A stretch of 64,000 nt of DNA from an uncultured Flavobacteriales bacterium (lineage in GTDB: Bacteria; Bacteroidota; Bacteroidia; Flavobacteriales_D; Parvicellaceae). The DNA lies in assembly GCA_943788115.1 (NCBI GenBank), contig CALSPA010000011.1:1-64000 (forward strand), in the 5' to 3' direction. The notes below the pieces were generated by a model. The model was not told the DNA's origin, searched no databases, and worked only from the letters and a program-made list of their open reading frames with translations. Made by a program: the position numbers and the translations under genes. Shown here in pieces: positions 50,241 to 61,796 of this stretch (position 1 is its first letter; every line of letters starts with the position of its first letter).

Positions 50241-50717
50241 ATGGATGCTTCTGAACAGTCTTTTAAAGGGTTGAAAATATTATGTTTTTTAAGTTTATTA
50301 GGTTTTGTTTATTGCATGGCTTTCGACTCAACAAAGTTTCTGACATATTCATCTTTAGATGTTGATAGTTTGGTTGAAGATTCTGCTTCTTATGAGGCGA
50401 TAAATAATGAGATTTTAATATGGAAAGATGCCGGAATAGATGTTTCAGAAAAGTGGCTACATAAAATCGCATTACTTTTTTTAATTAGATCGATTTTAGA
50501 TGTTTTAGCTCTCTTAGGTGTTGCATTGATGTTTTATAGAATGAAAATTGGATTTTCTATTTATGCTATTTTTCAGCTGTGCTATGTTATTTCACCATTT
50601 GTATTTTTTGGTGTAAATGGTACTGCAGTTGCACCATTAAATATGATGGCAATCAACCTTATTTATTTAGCTTTGTTTTTCACACAGAAAAAAAATTTAT
50701 TAGCAAGAGAGAAATAA
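50241..50717 (+). CDS. Hypothetical membrane protein
   Basis: ORF with ATG directly after M61 stop; four hydrophobic segments. Confidence 0.7.
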   Translation: MDASEQSFKGLKILCFLSLLGFVYCMAFDSTKFLTYSSLDVDSLVEDSASYEAINNEILIWKDAGIDVSEKWLHKIALLFLIRSILDVLALLGVALMFYRMKIGFSIYAIFQLCYVISPFVFFGVNGTAVAPLNMMAINLIYLALFFTQKKNLLAREK

Positions 50718-50775
50718 AGATTAAAATCTTTGTGTTTTCTAAAACCTTAGGGCCTAAAAATCGTTATTATATACC

Positions 50776-53070
50776 TTGGAAGATTTGCCACCTATATCAC
50801 CAAAGAAAACTAAATCTAGTTTTTTAGCGCGTTTTTTTTATTTTTTCCCATTTCAGCTTTTACTTCTTCATCTTAAAAGAAATCATGTTTTACTTGTCTT
50901 TTGGCTCTTACTTTATTTGTACGTAATTAATGTTGTTGGTAAAAATTTTGGAATTGTTTCTCTCTTTTTAGCTCCAGAATATAATGGTGATATTAATGTC
51001 TATTCTTTTGTCATTTTAGGGTTTTCTTTGGGGGGGTTTATAATGGCTTTTCATATTTACAGCTACATAATGTTTTCTTCAGAATTCCTTTTTTTGGCAA
51101 CCCTGGCAAGGCCATTTCTAAAGTTTTGTATTAACAATATGATTATTCCAATAGTTTTCATTTTAACACTTGTTTATAAATCTTACTTCTTTTTAAAATA
51201 CGAGCAATTTTTAAATACTTCAGATGTTATGCTTTGTATTTTTTCATTGATTCTTGGTTTAGTTGTTTTCTATTTTATGGCAGTTATTTATTTTATAAGA
51301 TTCAATAAAAATGTATATGCTATTAGTGGAAAATCTGAAGATTATTACGATGGTATTTTAAATAAGAGAGTAAGAGAGTCTACTCTTATGAAGAAAAAAA
51401 CAATTTCCAGTAAAATTAAAGAAAACAGAAATAAAAGAATAGATACTTATATGTCTGGTTTTTTTAAAATTTCCTTAGCAAGGTCTACAGAGCATTATGA
51501 AAGAGCATTAATTGATAAAGTTTTTTCTCAAAATCATATCAACGCTTCTGTTTTTGAGATAGTACTAATTGTAACCTTTATTTCATTAGGTCTTCTCAGA
51601 GATTATGAATTGTTTAATATACCTGCTGGTGCTAGTATTTTGTTGCTTTTTACTTTGTTAATAATGTTTTTTAGTTCAATTTACTCTTTCTTAAAAGGTT
51701 GGACACTTTCGATTTGTATTGCAATTTTTTTCTTATTTAATTTCGTTTCAAATCAATACGGAGTTTTTAGGTTTCATAATTATGCATATGGAATTGATTA
51801 TTCCAAAAAAGTGGATTATTCCTATAATAATTTATTGAATAATGTTAATAATGATAATGATTTAAATTTTTCAAATGATCAGGCGTTTCAAATGCTTAAT
51901 AATTGGAAAAATAAGAATAGTTCTATTGATGAGAATTCTAAGCCTAAAATGATTTTTTTAAACATTAGTGGTGGCGGTTTACGTTCTGCATTGTGGTCTA
52001 TTCATGTACTTAACTTTTTAGACAGTTTATCAAATAACAAAATATACAATCAGACACAATTAATAACTGGAGCTTCTGGAGGGATGATTGGTGCTGCTTA
52101 TTATAGAGAAATGATGCACAAAAGTAAATTTGATTCAACATATGTGTTTAGATCTGAAGAGTTAAAAAGCAACATTTCAAAAGATTTATTAAATCAATTA
52201 GCATTTAGTATTGCTACTACAGATATGCTTATCAGGTATCAGTCTTTTAGAGATGGGAATTATTCTTATACAAAGGACAGGGGTTGGTTTTTTGAAAACA
52301 AATTGGTAGACAATTTAAAAGCTTTTAGTCAAAAAAGATTAAATGATTATAGAGTTCCTGAGTTTAATTCAGAAATGCCCATGATGATTTTTTCCCCGTC
52401 TATTGTTAATGATGGTAGGCGAATTTTAATTAGTGCTCAGCCTATTTCATACCTAACCAAAACAGTTAATAATAAATTCACTTCTTCTTATTCCTCAATA
52501 GAAGATTTGGAATTCCAATCTCTTTTTAAAGATAATAATAGCGGTAATATTAAAATGACATCGGTTTTAAGAATGAATGCTACATTTCCATATATATTGC
52601 CCATGGTTTTGTTGCCAACACAACCTTCTATTGAAATTATGGATGCAGGTCTTAGAGATAATTTTGGGATGAAAACAAGTTTAAATTTCATACATAATTT
52701 CAAAAAATGGATTAATCGAAATACTAGCGGTATAGTAGTAATACAAATTAGAGACAAACAGAAGCAATTTGAAGTTGATAATCCTAATAGCGGAAGTTTA
52801 TTGACAACTTTATTGTCACCATTTACTTCTGTTTATAAAAATTTACTTAGAGTTCATGATTACAATAGTGATCAAAATATTGAAATGATGGAGGGTTGGT
52901 TTCAGGGTGATGTTGACCTTGTTACTATTTACATGGATCAAGATAAAGATGATGAAATTTCGATGAGTTGGCACTTGACTCCAAGAGACAAAAAAAGAAT
53001 TTTTAATTCATTAAAATCTGTCGATAATAAAAATGCATTTAAAAAATTAAAACAACTTTTAAATTATTAA
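50776..53070 (+). CDS. Multi-TM membrane protein with C-terminal patatin-like phospholipase domain
   Basis: ISGGGLRSALWS (oxyanion), GASGGMIGAAYY (GxSxG), MDAGLRDNFGM (D-G dyad); several N-terminal TM segments. Confidence 0.85.
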   Translation: MEDLPPISPKKTKSSFLARFFYFFPFQLLLLHLKRNHVLLVFWLLLYLYVINVVGKNFGIVSLFLAPEYNGDINVYSFVILGFSLGGFIMAFHIYSYIMFSSEFLFLATLARPFLKFCINNMIIPIVFILTLVYKSYFFLKYEQFLNTSDVMLCIFSLILGLVVFYFMAVIYFIRFNKNVYAISGKSEDYYDGILNKRVRESTLMKKKTISSKIKENRNKRIDTYMSGFFKISLARSTEHYERALIDKVFSQNHINASVFEIVLIVTFISLGLLRDYELFNIPAGASILLLFTLLIMFFSSIYSFLKGWTLSICIAIFFLFNFVSNQYGVFRFHNYAYGIDYSKKVDYSYNNLLNNVNNDNDLNFSNDQAFQMLNNWKNKNSSIDENSKPKMIFLNISGGGLRSALWSIHVLNFLDSLSNNKIYNQTQLITGASGGMIGAAYYREMMHKSKFDSTYVFRSEELKSNISKDLLNQLAFSIATTDMLIRYQSFRDGNYSYTKDRGWFFENKLVDNLKAFSQKRLNDYRVPEFNSEMPMMIFSPSIVNDGRRILISAQPISYLTKTVNNKFTSSYSSIEDLEFQSLFKDNNSGNIKMTSVLRMNATFPYILPMVLLPTQPSIEIMDAGLRDNFGMKTSLNFIHNFKKWINRNTSGIVVIQIRDKQKQFEVDNPNSGSLLTTLLSPFTSVYKNLLRVHDYNSDQNIEMMEGWFQGDVDLVTIYMDQDKDDEISMSWHLTPRDKKRIFNSLKSVDNKNAFKKLKQLLNY

Positions 53071-53080
53071 ATTCACAAAT

Positions 53081-54545
53081 ATGAAGGAGGATTTAGATGA
53101 CAAGTTAGATGATAAGGGATCTCAGCAAAAGGTAGATTATGACCCTACAAAAATTGATGTTAAATCAATGCAGATAAAAGATCTCCCTTTTTCAGTTTTT
53201 AATTTTTTAAAAAAACTCATTTCAATTGATGATGAGGTGAGTCCGAAAAAAACAATTTCCGCTATTATTTCAGAGATTGATTTTAGAGGGTCAAGCATTT
53301 GGATTTTAATTTGTTCAATTGTTGTAGCATCCATTGGTCTCAATAATAATTCTAATGCCGTTATTATTGGTGCTATGCTTATTTCACCTCTAATGGGGCC
53401 TATTAGAGGAATTGGTCTTTCTCTTGCGACTAATAATTTTAAAATTCTTATTAGATCTTTAATTAATTTTGGAGTTATGGTAGGAGTAAGTTTACTTGCT
53501 TCCTACATATTTTTTTTAATAACTCCATTAAAGGCTGAAACTTCAGAACTTCTTGCTAAGAACTAAGCCTTATGTTTTCGATATTTTAATTGCATTCTTT
53601 GGTGGATTGGCTGGTATTATCGCTGCGGCTACTAATAGTAAAAACGCTGGTTTAACTGTTATACCAGGAGTTGCAATTGCAACAGCACTAATGCCTCCTT
53701 TATGTACAGTTGGATATGGAATGGCTGTTGGGAATTGGGACTATTTTGCAGGTGCATTTTATTTGTTTTCTCTAAATAGTGTTTTTATTTGTTTGTCAAC
53801 TTTTTTGATTATTAGACTTTTGAAATTCCCCAAAGTAGAGTTCGTTAACCCAAAGACAGAAAGAAAAGTTAAATTTTATGTTGTATTAATTTTGCTTTTA
53901 ATTGTAATTCCTAGCATCTTGAAGTTTTCAGATATTATTAAAGAATCTATTTTTAATCAAAATGCTAATGAGTTTGTTGAAAAAACAATTCTTGTTGATA
54001 ACCAGTTAGAGCTTGTTAAAAAAGAGTTTTTATTTTTTGATGATTCATCTTTAATTACTCTCCATGTAGGAGGTTTTTATGTAGATGAACCAACAAAAAA
54101 ACAGTGGAAAAATCAGCTTCAAAATTATGATCTTTCTAGTGTTAAATTGAAAGTTGTAAACTTATCTTCTAAAGAACTAGACGAAGCAGCGTTATTAAAC
54201 AAGTTATTGGAAAATAATAATCAAAAATTTAATTCTATTTCTGAAGAAAGAGATTTGTATAAGAACAAATTGCAGAAAATTGCTCAATTATCTCAAAATA
54301 TGGATGATTTAAATAATAGAATAAACACTCATTTCCCTTCCTTAAATCACTTTGCTTTTGGTGAAACTTATGAGTATAACGGAAATGAAAAAGACACTAT
54401 TTTTACTTTCTTTTTCAATTGGGATTCTACAGTGCTATTTATGGACTTAGAGCATCAGAATAAATTATTAGATGTATTTATAAATAAAGAACTTCAATTG
54501 CTCAATGCAGAAGATTCATTAGATGTTAGACTTATAAAATATTAA
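53081..54545 (+). CDS. DUF389 membrane protein, split by one frameshift near 53557
   Basis: NNNSNAVIIGAMLISPLMGPIRGIGLSLATNN; removing one A gives TSELLARTKPYVFDILIAFFGGLAGIIAAAT joining ORFs 53081..53566 and 53553..54545. Confidence 0.87.
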
Positions 54546-54548
54546 CAT

Positions 54549-54890
54549 ATGGGAAGTAAGAAGAAAAGAACTAATGTCGTGTATTCTACGAATCCCGATT
54601 TTAATTATGATAATGAAGAATTAGCTCAAGATACATTACCTATAAGTGAACAAAAACTATATGTATCTATTGATCGTAAAAGAAGAAAAGGAAAATCTGT
54701 CACTTTGATTGAAGGTTATGTAGGTGAGCCTGAGGATTTAAAAGAGCTTTCAAAGCATTTAAAGAGATCTTGTGGTGTAGGCGGCTCTGCAAAAGATGGT
54801 GAGATTTTTGTGCAGGGGGAGTTTAAAGATAAAGTTGCTAAAATTCTTATTGCTATGGGCTACAATACAACTAAAAAGGGTGGTTATTAA
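54549..54890 (+). CDS. SUI1/YciH family translation initiation factor-like protein
   Basis: GKSVTLIEGYVGEPEDLKELSKHLKRSCGVGGSAKDGEIFVQGEFKDKVAKILIAMGY. Confidence 0.93.
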   Translation: MGSKKKRTNVVYSTNPDFNYDNEELAQDTLPISEQKLYVSIDRKRRKGKSVTLIEGYVGEPEDLKELSKHLKRSCGVGGSAKDGEIFVQGEFKDKVAKILIAMGYNTTKKGGY

Positions 54891-54975
54891 ACACTTGTTT
54901 AGTTAATAACTTTATAAGTCTCATTTCTATTAAGAATGTCTTTTTAATATATTGGTATAATTAAATATTATTGAT

Positions 54976-55905
54976 ATGAAAAAATATATAACTCTTCTAG
55001 TTTTTTCTTTTATTTACTTAAGTTTTTTTTCGCAAACTCAATTAGATAATCCTGGTTTCGAAAATTGGGAAAATGCTGGAACTAGTTCGGATGAGCCAAC
55101 TGACTGGAGTTCAATAAAGACTTCTGATGATCCAACTTTAAGTGGGTTTGCTCCTGTTGTTTGGGCTCAAAGCTCAGATGCTCATTCGGGCAACTATTCT
55201 CTTGAAATGACTAACGTATCTACGTTTGGTGTTGTTGCAAATGGTACAGTTACAAATGGTCGAATACATGCTGATTTCAACCCCAGCCTGGGATATGTAT
55301 TTACTGATCAAACAGATGATACTTGGAATCAATCATTTACTGATTCCCCTGATAGTTTGGTAGGTTGGTATAAGTATAATCCATCTGGTAATGACAAGGG
55401 AAAGGTTGAAGCTGTTCTACATACAGATGACGCTCAGATCCCCGAAAATGGTACTGCTGCGTAATTGGGTAGGTAGAGCTAGAGCTGATTTCACGTCTAA
55501 TGTTTCGAATTGGACTAGATTTTCAGTTCCTTTCAATTATTATAATTCAACAACCCCTACTTACATTCTTTTAGTTCTAACCTCGGGCGACAGCACAATT
55601 GCTGTTAATGGAAGTCAGCTTTTACTTGATGATTTAGAACTTATATATTCCCCATCTTCTTTAAATGAAATAGATTCACCAATTAAATGTTGGTTTTCTA
55701 ACAACATTTTGCATACTGGAATTAACCCTTCATTAAATTCTTATTCTTTAAATGTTTATGATATTAGTGGTAAACTTGTTCTTAATGAGCAAGTTAGTTC
55801 ATATCCAGTCAAAAGAATTTCATTTAGATTTTACAAAAGGTATTCTATCTTGTCAATTTAAGCAGTGAAACTCAGAATCAAACTTTGAAAATTATAGTTC
55901 AATAG
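54976..55905 (+). pseudogene. PCMD-like secreted protein with T9SS type A sorting domain, frameshifted
   Basis: DNPGFENWENAGTSSDEPTDWSS N-term; frames joined give ...NWVGRARADFTSNVSNWTRFSVPFNYY...SLNVYDISGKLVLNEQV...NLSSETQNQTLKIIVQ*. Confidence 0.7.
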
Positions 55906-55906
55906 G

Positions 55907-58294
55907 TTGCGATTTGCATTCATATATCTAATTATTTCCTTCTCTTTAAATTGCCTTGGTCAGTCTAGAGGAACTTTAAAGGGTGTTGTTAAGGATAAAT
56001 CTTCTAAAGAAGAACTTTTCGGTTCAAATATATTTTTGCTCAATTCCCCTGAATTTGGTGCTTCTGCTGATTTGAATGGCGAGTTTTCATTCTCTGTTCC
56101 TGCTGGATCTCACAAGTTTGTGGTTTCATTTGTTGGGATGAAAAACGATACAATAGAGCTTAACCATTAATCCAAATGAAATTAAAAAGATTGAGATCTT
56201 TTTGCAGTCAATGGAAGAAGTCTTGGGTGAGGTTGTTGTTACCGCTGGAAAGTTTAATCATAAGATTGAAGACCTGACTATTTCAATGGAAGTTATTCAA
56301 CCGGAGTTGATTCAAAGTAAGAACACTCGTTCTGTAGAAGCAGTCCTTGATCAAACTCCTGGGTTAAATATTTTAGATGGTGAGCCCCAAATTAGAGGTG
56401 GTAGTGGCTTTACATTTGGGGTTGGTAGTAAGGTGGCTGTTTTAGTCGATGATATGCCAATGTTGTCAGGAGATGCTGGGAGACCAGAATGGGGTTTTGT
56501 GCCTGTAGAAAACATCCAGCAAATAGAAGTAATTAAAGGTGCTGCATCTGTACTTTCGGGAGCTTCAGCCTTAAGTGGTGTCATACACATTAAAACAGCT
56601 GAACCAACTCTGGATCCTGTTACAAAATTTAGCGTTTATTCAGGGTCTGTATTCTTCACCGAAAGATGAAAACCATGAAATGGTGGGATGACCATCCTTA
56701 CATTCATGGTGCGAATTTCTTACATTCTAGGAAAATTAAGAATTTTGATTTTGTATTGGGCGGGATGATGAACTTTGATCACGGATATATTGGCGCTCCT
56801 ATAGCAGATCCTCTTGTGGTGGATACTGCTACAAATTTTTCAGATAACAAAATGTCATCTGAAAAAGTTAGAATGAATTTTAGTGTTAGGTACCATCCAC
56901 CTAAAGTTGAACGATTAGTTTTTGGCTTAAGTGGTAATGCCATGATTTCTAATACAAATATGGTGTTGGCTTGGTTAAATGATACGGCAGGCATTTATAG
57001 AGCTTATACTGGTGGAGTTATTTTACAAGATCAAACCATTGTGAATATAGATCCGTATTTAAGTTTTTTTTCCAAAAAGGGCGGTAAACACATGCTGAAA
57101 TCCAGGTTGCTTTACACTAATAACGAGATGACTAATAATCAATCCAATCAAGCAAAAGTTTATTATGGTGATTATCAATTTAAAAGAGCATACAAGAAAT
57201 TACAAGATTTAGAATTTATTTGCGGTGTTTCTTCTACTCTTACATTAAGTGAGGCGCAATTGTATAGTGGTTCGGGGTCTCCAAATAATTCATTGTTGAA
57301 TTTATCTGGGTATTCGCAATTAGAGAAACTAATTAAAGAAAAACTTAGAGTTTCTTTTGGTTACAGGGCAGAATATTATAAACTCAACGATTCTATTGAG
57401 AATTCAGCCAGTATTATAAGGGGAGGTTTGAATTATAAAATCACTGAAGGAACAAACTTGAGAATGTCTTTTGGTCAAGGTTATAGGTTCCCAACAATTG
57501 CAGAACGATTTATAAAGACATCCGTTGGTTCATTTGGTGTTTTTGACAATCCTAATTTACAGCCTGAAAGAAGCTGGAACATGGAGGCTGGATTTAGACA
57601 GGGATATAAAATAGGAGAATTTATGGGCTATTTAGATGTTGCTGTTTTTAAGCAAAGCTATATAAATACAATTGAGTATTTATTTGGGTTTTGGGACCCC
57701 TCTTTTGCTTTAGCTGGGTTTAAATTTTTAAATACAGGAAAATCAGAAGTTAAAGGTGTAGATTGTTCTTGGGCCGGCAAATTAAATATAAACTCAAAAA
57801 ATAAAATTCAATTTATTATAGGTTATAATTATATACTGCCTAAAGCTCTAGAGCCTGATTTGATTTTTGCTGAAGATGTTGTTCACGAATACAGTTACAA
57901 TAATTCAAGTTTAGATTCAACACAGAGGTTACTTAAGTATAGATTTAAACACAGTTTTAAATTTGATCTTGAATATAAAAGAAAAGATGATTTTGCAATT
58001 GGAGTGAGTGCTAAATATTTTAGTAGAATTGAAAACCTAGATCGTTCTATTGAAGAGTTTGAGTCTGCAACTTTAAACACTGGCGGTACGCTTCAACCTG
58101 TATTGTACATGGATTATTTCAACAACTCCAATAATGGTAATTTAATTCTAGATGCAAGAGTTAGTTATCAATTTAGAAAGTTGCATAAAGTTGCAATTAT
58201 TTCAAGTAATATCTTAAATAGAACATTTTCATTGCGTCCTTTAAAAGTGGAGCCTATGCGAACTATTATGTTTCAATATTCAGTGTCAATATAG
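55907..58294 (+). pseudogene. TonB-dependent receptor, split by frameshifts near 56160 and 56650
   Basis: CarboxypepD repeat + plug (VLDQTPGLNILDGEPQIRGGSGFTFGVGSKVAVLVDDMPML) + barrel ORF 56666..58294; joint reads IELTINPNEIKKIEIFLQSMEEVLGEVVVTAGKF. Confidence 0.8.
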
Positions 58295-58401
58295 TATGCT
58301 CATAATAGTTCTGTTTAACCCAATAAAGCTATATCGCCATTTGTAATAAATTCTAGTTAAAAGCTGAGTAATAAACCTAAATTCGTGCTTAATAAATAAT
58401 A

Positions 58402-60813
58402 ATGTCTAGACTACTACTTATTTTAATATTAACAGGGTTCTGTTCTTTTGTTTTTTCTCAAGAAAAACATACAATAAGTGGTTATGTGAAAGATGCAGAA
58501 ACTGGAGAGGCGTTAATAGGAGCTACTGTTTTCTTAAAAGAAGAGAATAAAGGAGCTGCGACAAATGTATACGGATTTTATTCCTTTACTGTTGAATCGG
58601 GTAGCTATCAAGTTAAAATATCATTTGTAGGTTATAAAGATTTTATTTCTGTGGTTGATTTGAAAGATGATGTTAGATTAAATATTGAACTTTCTGTAGA
58701 AAGTGATTTGCTTGAAGAAGTAGTTATTAAGGCACAAGCATCTGACGAAAACACCACTGGAACTGAAATGGGACAAATTGATTTGTCTATGGAGAAAATA
58801 AAAACTCTACCAGCCTTCATGGGTGAGGTAGATGTGCTTAAAACCATTCAGTTTTTACCAGGTGTATCCTCTGGTGGTGAAGGGAATACGGGGTTCTATG
58901 TTAGAGGTGGTGGTCCAGATCAAAATTTGATTTTGTTAGATGAAGCAACCGTATACAATGCTTCACATTTATTTGGCTTTTTTTCTGTCTTTAATGCAGA
59001 TGCAATAAAAAATGTGAAACTGATTAAAGGGGGAATGCCTTCTAATTATGGTGGAAGGCTGGCATCTGTTTTAGACATAACCATGAATGATGGTAATTAC
59101 AAATCTTATCATGCACAGGGTGGAATTGGGTTAATTGCATCAAGACTTACTGTAGAAGGGCCAATTAAAAAAGATACATCTTCTTTTATTTTATCAGGTA
59201 GAAGAACATACATTGATATTTTAACTGAACCATTTATTCCTGACTCATCTTCTTTAAAAGGATCTGGATATTATTTTTATGATTTGACTGCTAAATTAAA
59301 TTGGAGAATTAGTGATAAAGATCGTTTGTTTTTAAGCGGATATTTTGGGCGAGATGTTTTCACATTTAAAAATCAAGATTTAGGTTTGGAATTTAACGTT
59401 CCTTGGGGTAATTCTACTGCATCTTTAAGGTGGAATCATTTATTTAATGATAAATTATTTGTAAATACTACTGCTGTTTTTACTGACTATAATTTTGCTT
59501 TTGAAGGTAAACAAAGTCAATTTAATTTTAGATTAGGTTCAGGTATAAGAGACGGAAATTTAAAACAAGACTTTACTTATTATCATAATTCATTGCACAA
59601 CATAAAATTTGGTTGGAACAATACATTCCATCGTTTTATACCTAGTAGTGTTTCTGCAAGTTCAGATGATGTTGATTTTAATACTGGTGAAACTGTTAAG
59701 ATTTATGGAAATGAATCTGCTATTTATGTGTTAGATGAATTTGATTTGACAGAGGATTTTAAAGTAAATATAGGTTTTAGACTTTCTATGTACCAACACT
59801 TGGGACCTTTTACTAGGTATTATAAAAACCCCACATCTGGTGTTACCGATTCTACTAGAGTTTTCAGCGATTTTGAATCTATTAAAACATATTTTGGTCC
59901 AGAACCAAGATTCTCTGCTAGGTATTTGTTTAAGGATAATTCATCTTTTAAAATTGGTTTTGCTCATAATTATCAATACATCCACCTTGCTTCAATTTCT
60001 GCTATTTCACTTCCTACAGATCTTTGGTTTCCTAGTACCGAAATTGTAAAACCGCAAATTGGAACTCAATATAGTGGAGGCTATTTTAGAAATTTTTTCG
60101 ACAATAAGTTTGAAGGTTCAATTGAGCTTTATTATAAAGACTTAAAGAATTTAATTGAGTATAAAGAAAATGCATTTCCTGAAGACAATGTAAATAACAA
60201 TGTAGATAATCAACTAACCTTCGGAAGAGGTTATTCTTATGGTGCTGAATTTTTCTTCAAAAAAAGAATGGGAGACTTTAATGGTTGGGTAGGTTATACT
60301 TGGTCTAGGACTATGCGTCAATTTGATGAGGTTGACAATGGTGAATGGTTTCCAGCTAAATATGATCGAAGAAATGATCTCTCTGTTGTTTTGCAGTACG
60401 ATATTACAGATAGGATAAATATTGGTGCTGTGTTTGTTTATGCCACAGGTAATTCCATTACTTTGCCAGAAAGAAGGTGGTATTCTATTTTTGAGAATAG
60501 ATTAATTACTGTTTGGAGTAAAAGAAATGGTTACAAGCTTGATCCATATCATAGAATGGATTTTTCTATGACAATTAAAGGAAAGGATTACAAGCTTAGG
60601 GTTGATCCTGAAACTGGGGAGTCTTCAAAAATGAAAAAGAAACTTGTTTCTTCATGGAACATTTCTGTTTATAATCTTTATAATAGAGCGAACCCTTATT
60701 TTATCTTTTTTGATTATTCTGGAGATCCTGTTGCTGGTAATTTAGATTTAAGTGCTTATCAAGTTTCTTTGTTTCCAATTTTACCTTCTGTTACTTGGAA
60801 TTTTAAATTTTAA
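58402..60813 (+). CDS. TonB-dependent receptor with CarboxypepD_reg-like domain
   Basis: HTISGYVKDAETGEALIGATVFLKEENKGAATNVYGFYSF; NTGFYVRGGGPDQNLILLDEATVYNASHLFGFFSVFN. Confidence 0.93.
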   Translation: MSRLLLILILTGFCSFVFSQEKHTISGYVKDAETGEALIGATVFLKEENKGAATNVYGFYSFTVESGSYQVKISFVGYKDFISVVDLKDDVRLNIELSVESDLLEEVVIKAQASDENTTGTEMGQIDLSMEKIKTLPAFMGEVDVLKTIQFLPGVSSGGEGNTGFYVRGGGPDQNLILLDEATVYNASHLFGFFSVFNADAIKNVKLIKGGMPSNYGGRLASVLDITMNDGNYKSYHAQGGIGLIASRLTVEGPIKKDTSSFILSGRRTYIDILTEPFIPDSSSLKGSGYYFYDLTAKLNWRISDKDRLFLSGYFGRDVFTFKNQDLGLEFNVPWGNSTASLRWNHLFNDKLFVNTTAVFTDYNFAFEGKQSQFNFRLGSGIRDGNLKQDFTYYHNSLHNIKFGWNNTFHRFIPSSVSASSDDVDFNTGETVKIYGNESAIYVLDEFDLTEDFKVNIGFRLSMYQHLGPFTRYYKNPTSGVTDSTRVFSDFESIKTYFGPEPRFSARYLFKDNSSFKIGFAHNYQYIHLASISAISLPTDLWFPSTEIVKPQIGTQYSGGYFRNFFDNKFEGSIELYYKDLKNLIEYKENAFPEDNVNNNVDNQLTFGRGYSYGAEFFFKKRMGDFNGWVGYTWSRTMRQFDEVDNGEWFPAKYDRRNDLSVVLQYDITDRINIGAVFVYATGNSITLPERRWYSIFENRLITVWSKRNGYKLDPYHRMDFSMTIKGKDYKLRVDPETGESSKMKKKLVSSWNISVYNLYNRANPYFIFFDYSGDPVAGNLDLSAYQVSLFPILPSVTWNFKF

Positions 60814-61739
60814 TGAAAAAAATAGTTTACATATCAGTTTTTCTTTTTTTAGTTGTATTCTCTTCTTGCGAGAAGCAAATTGAATTTAATTTACCTGATG
60901 TTGAGCAAACATTAGTTGTCGAAGGTAAAATTGAAACTGGTCAACCGCCTATTGTTTTTTTGACAACAACACAAGGATATTTTGATCCAATTGACAGCTC
61001 TACTTTTGATAATATATTTATTAATGATGCAACTGTTTCAATGTTTGACGGTTTCAATAATTATCCTTTAACAGAAATTAATTTTGGCCCAGCCTCTGTC
61101 TATACAACCTTTGATCCTAATGCTTTTGGTGTTGATGGTAGAGACTATGTTTTAAACATTAGCTATTTAGATAAAGAAATTACAGCTCAAACTCAAATTC
61201 CATATCCAGTTCCATTAGATAGTGTTTGGTTTGAGTTGTCTGATTTATCAGACCCTTTAGATTCTTTGGGTTTTTTATATGCTGAATTTGCAGATCCAGA
61301 TACGGCAGGAAATTGTTATAGATGGTTTTCTAAAAGAATCAATAGTTACACCTATAATTATGATGAACCGTATAATAATGTTTTAGGTCAACAGAAAGAT
61401 TCAATTTATATAGCCCCTTTTGGAAGTGCTACTGATGATAAATTTTTTAATGGATTAACTTTTGAGTTTGCTGTTGCTAGGGGGGAGATAGGTAACTTTG
61501 AGGGTCCAGATGATGAGGGTCCAGAAGAAGGCTATTTTAAAATAGGTGATACTGTAGCGGTTCAAGCAACCTCAATTACATATCCAACTTATTTGTGGGT
61601 TAGATCAATGGAAGATCAGGCTTTTTCTGCTGGAAGTCCATTTGCTTCACCTGGAAATTTACCTACAAATATTCAAGGAGATGCTGTTGGAGTTTGGGCT
61701 GGTTATGGAATTTATTACGACACTATTATTTGTCAATAA
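60813..61739 (+). CDS. DUF4249 family lipoprotein
   Basis: Lipobox VFSSCEKQIEFNLPDVEQTLVVEGKIETGQPPIVFLTTTQGYF; 1-nt overlap with upstream receptor (taATG). Confidence 0.85.
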   Translation: MKKIVYISVFLFLVVFSSCEKQIEFNLPDVEQTLVVEGKIETGQPPIVFLTTTQGYFDPIDSSTFDNIFINDATVSMFDGFNNYPLTEINFGPASVYTTFDPNAFGVDGRDYVLNISYLDKEITAQTQIPYPVPLDSVWFELSDLSDPLDSLGFLYAEFADPDTAGNCYRWFSKRINSYTYNYDEPYNNVLGQQKDSIYIAPFGSATDDKFFNGLTFEFAVARGEIGNFEGPDDEGPEEGYFKIGDTVAVQATSITYPTYLWVRSMEDQAFSAGSPFASPGNLPTNIQGDAVGVWAGYGIYYDTIICQ

Positions 61740-61768
61740 ATTTTAAACTATTGTATTCTCTATAATAT

Positions 61769-61776
61769 TATATTTG
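61769..61776 (+). promoter_or_regulatory. Putative -7 element TATATTTG for trxB
   Basis: TAnnTTTG match 20 nt upstream of the trxB ATG. Confidence 0.4.
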
Positions 61777-61796
61777 TTGCTCAAAAATTATATATC

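Noticed and set aside
50579-50827. 82-aa plus ORF bridging the hypothetical membrane protein and the patatin gene
   Set aside because: Different frame, overlaps both genes, Cys/aromatic-rich noise; probably not coding.
50776-53070. Patatin protein as an antiphage effector (CBASS CapV-like)
   Set aside because: No cyclase, sensor or accessory defence genes nearby; long TM N-terminus and DUF389 neighbour do not fit a known defence layout.
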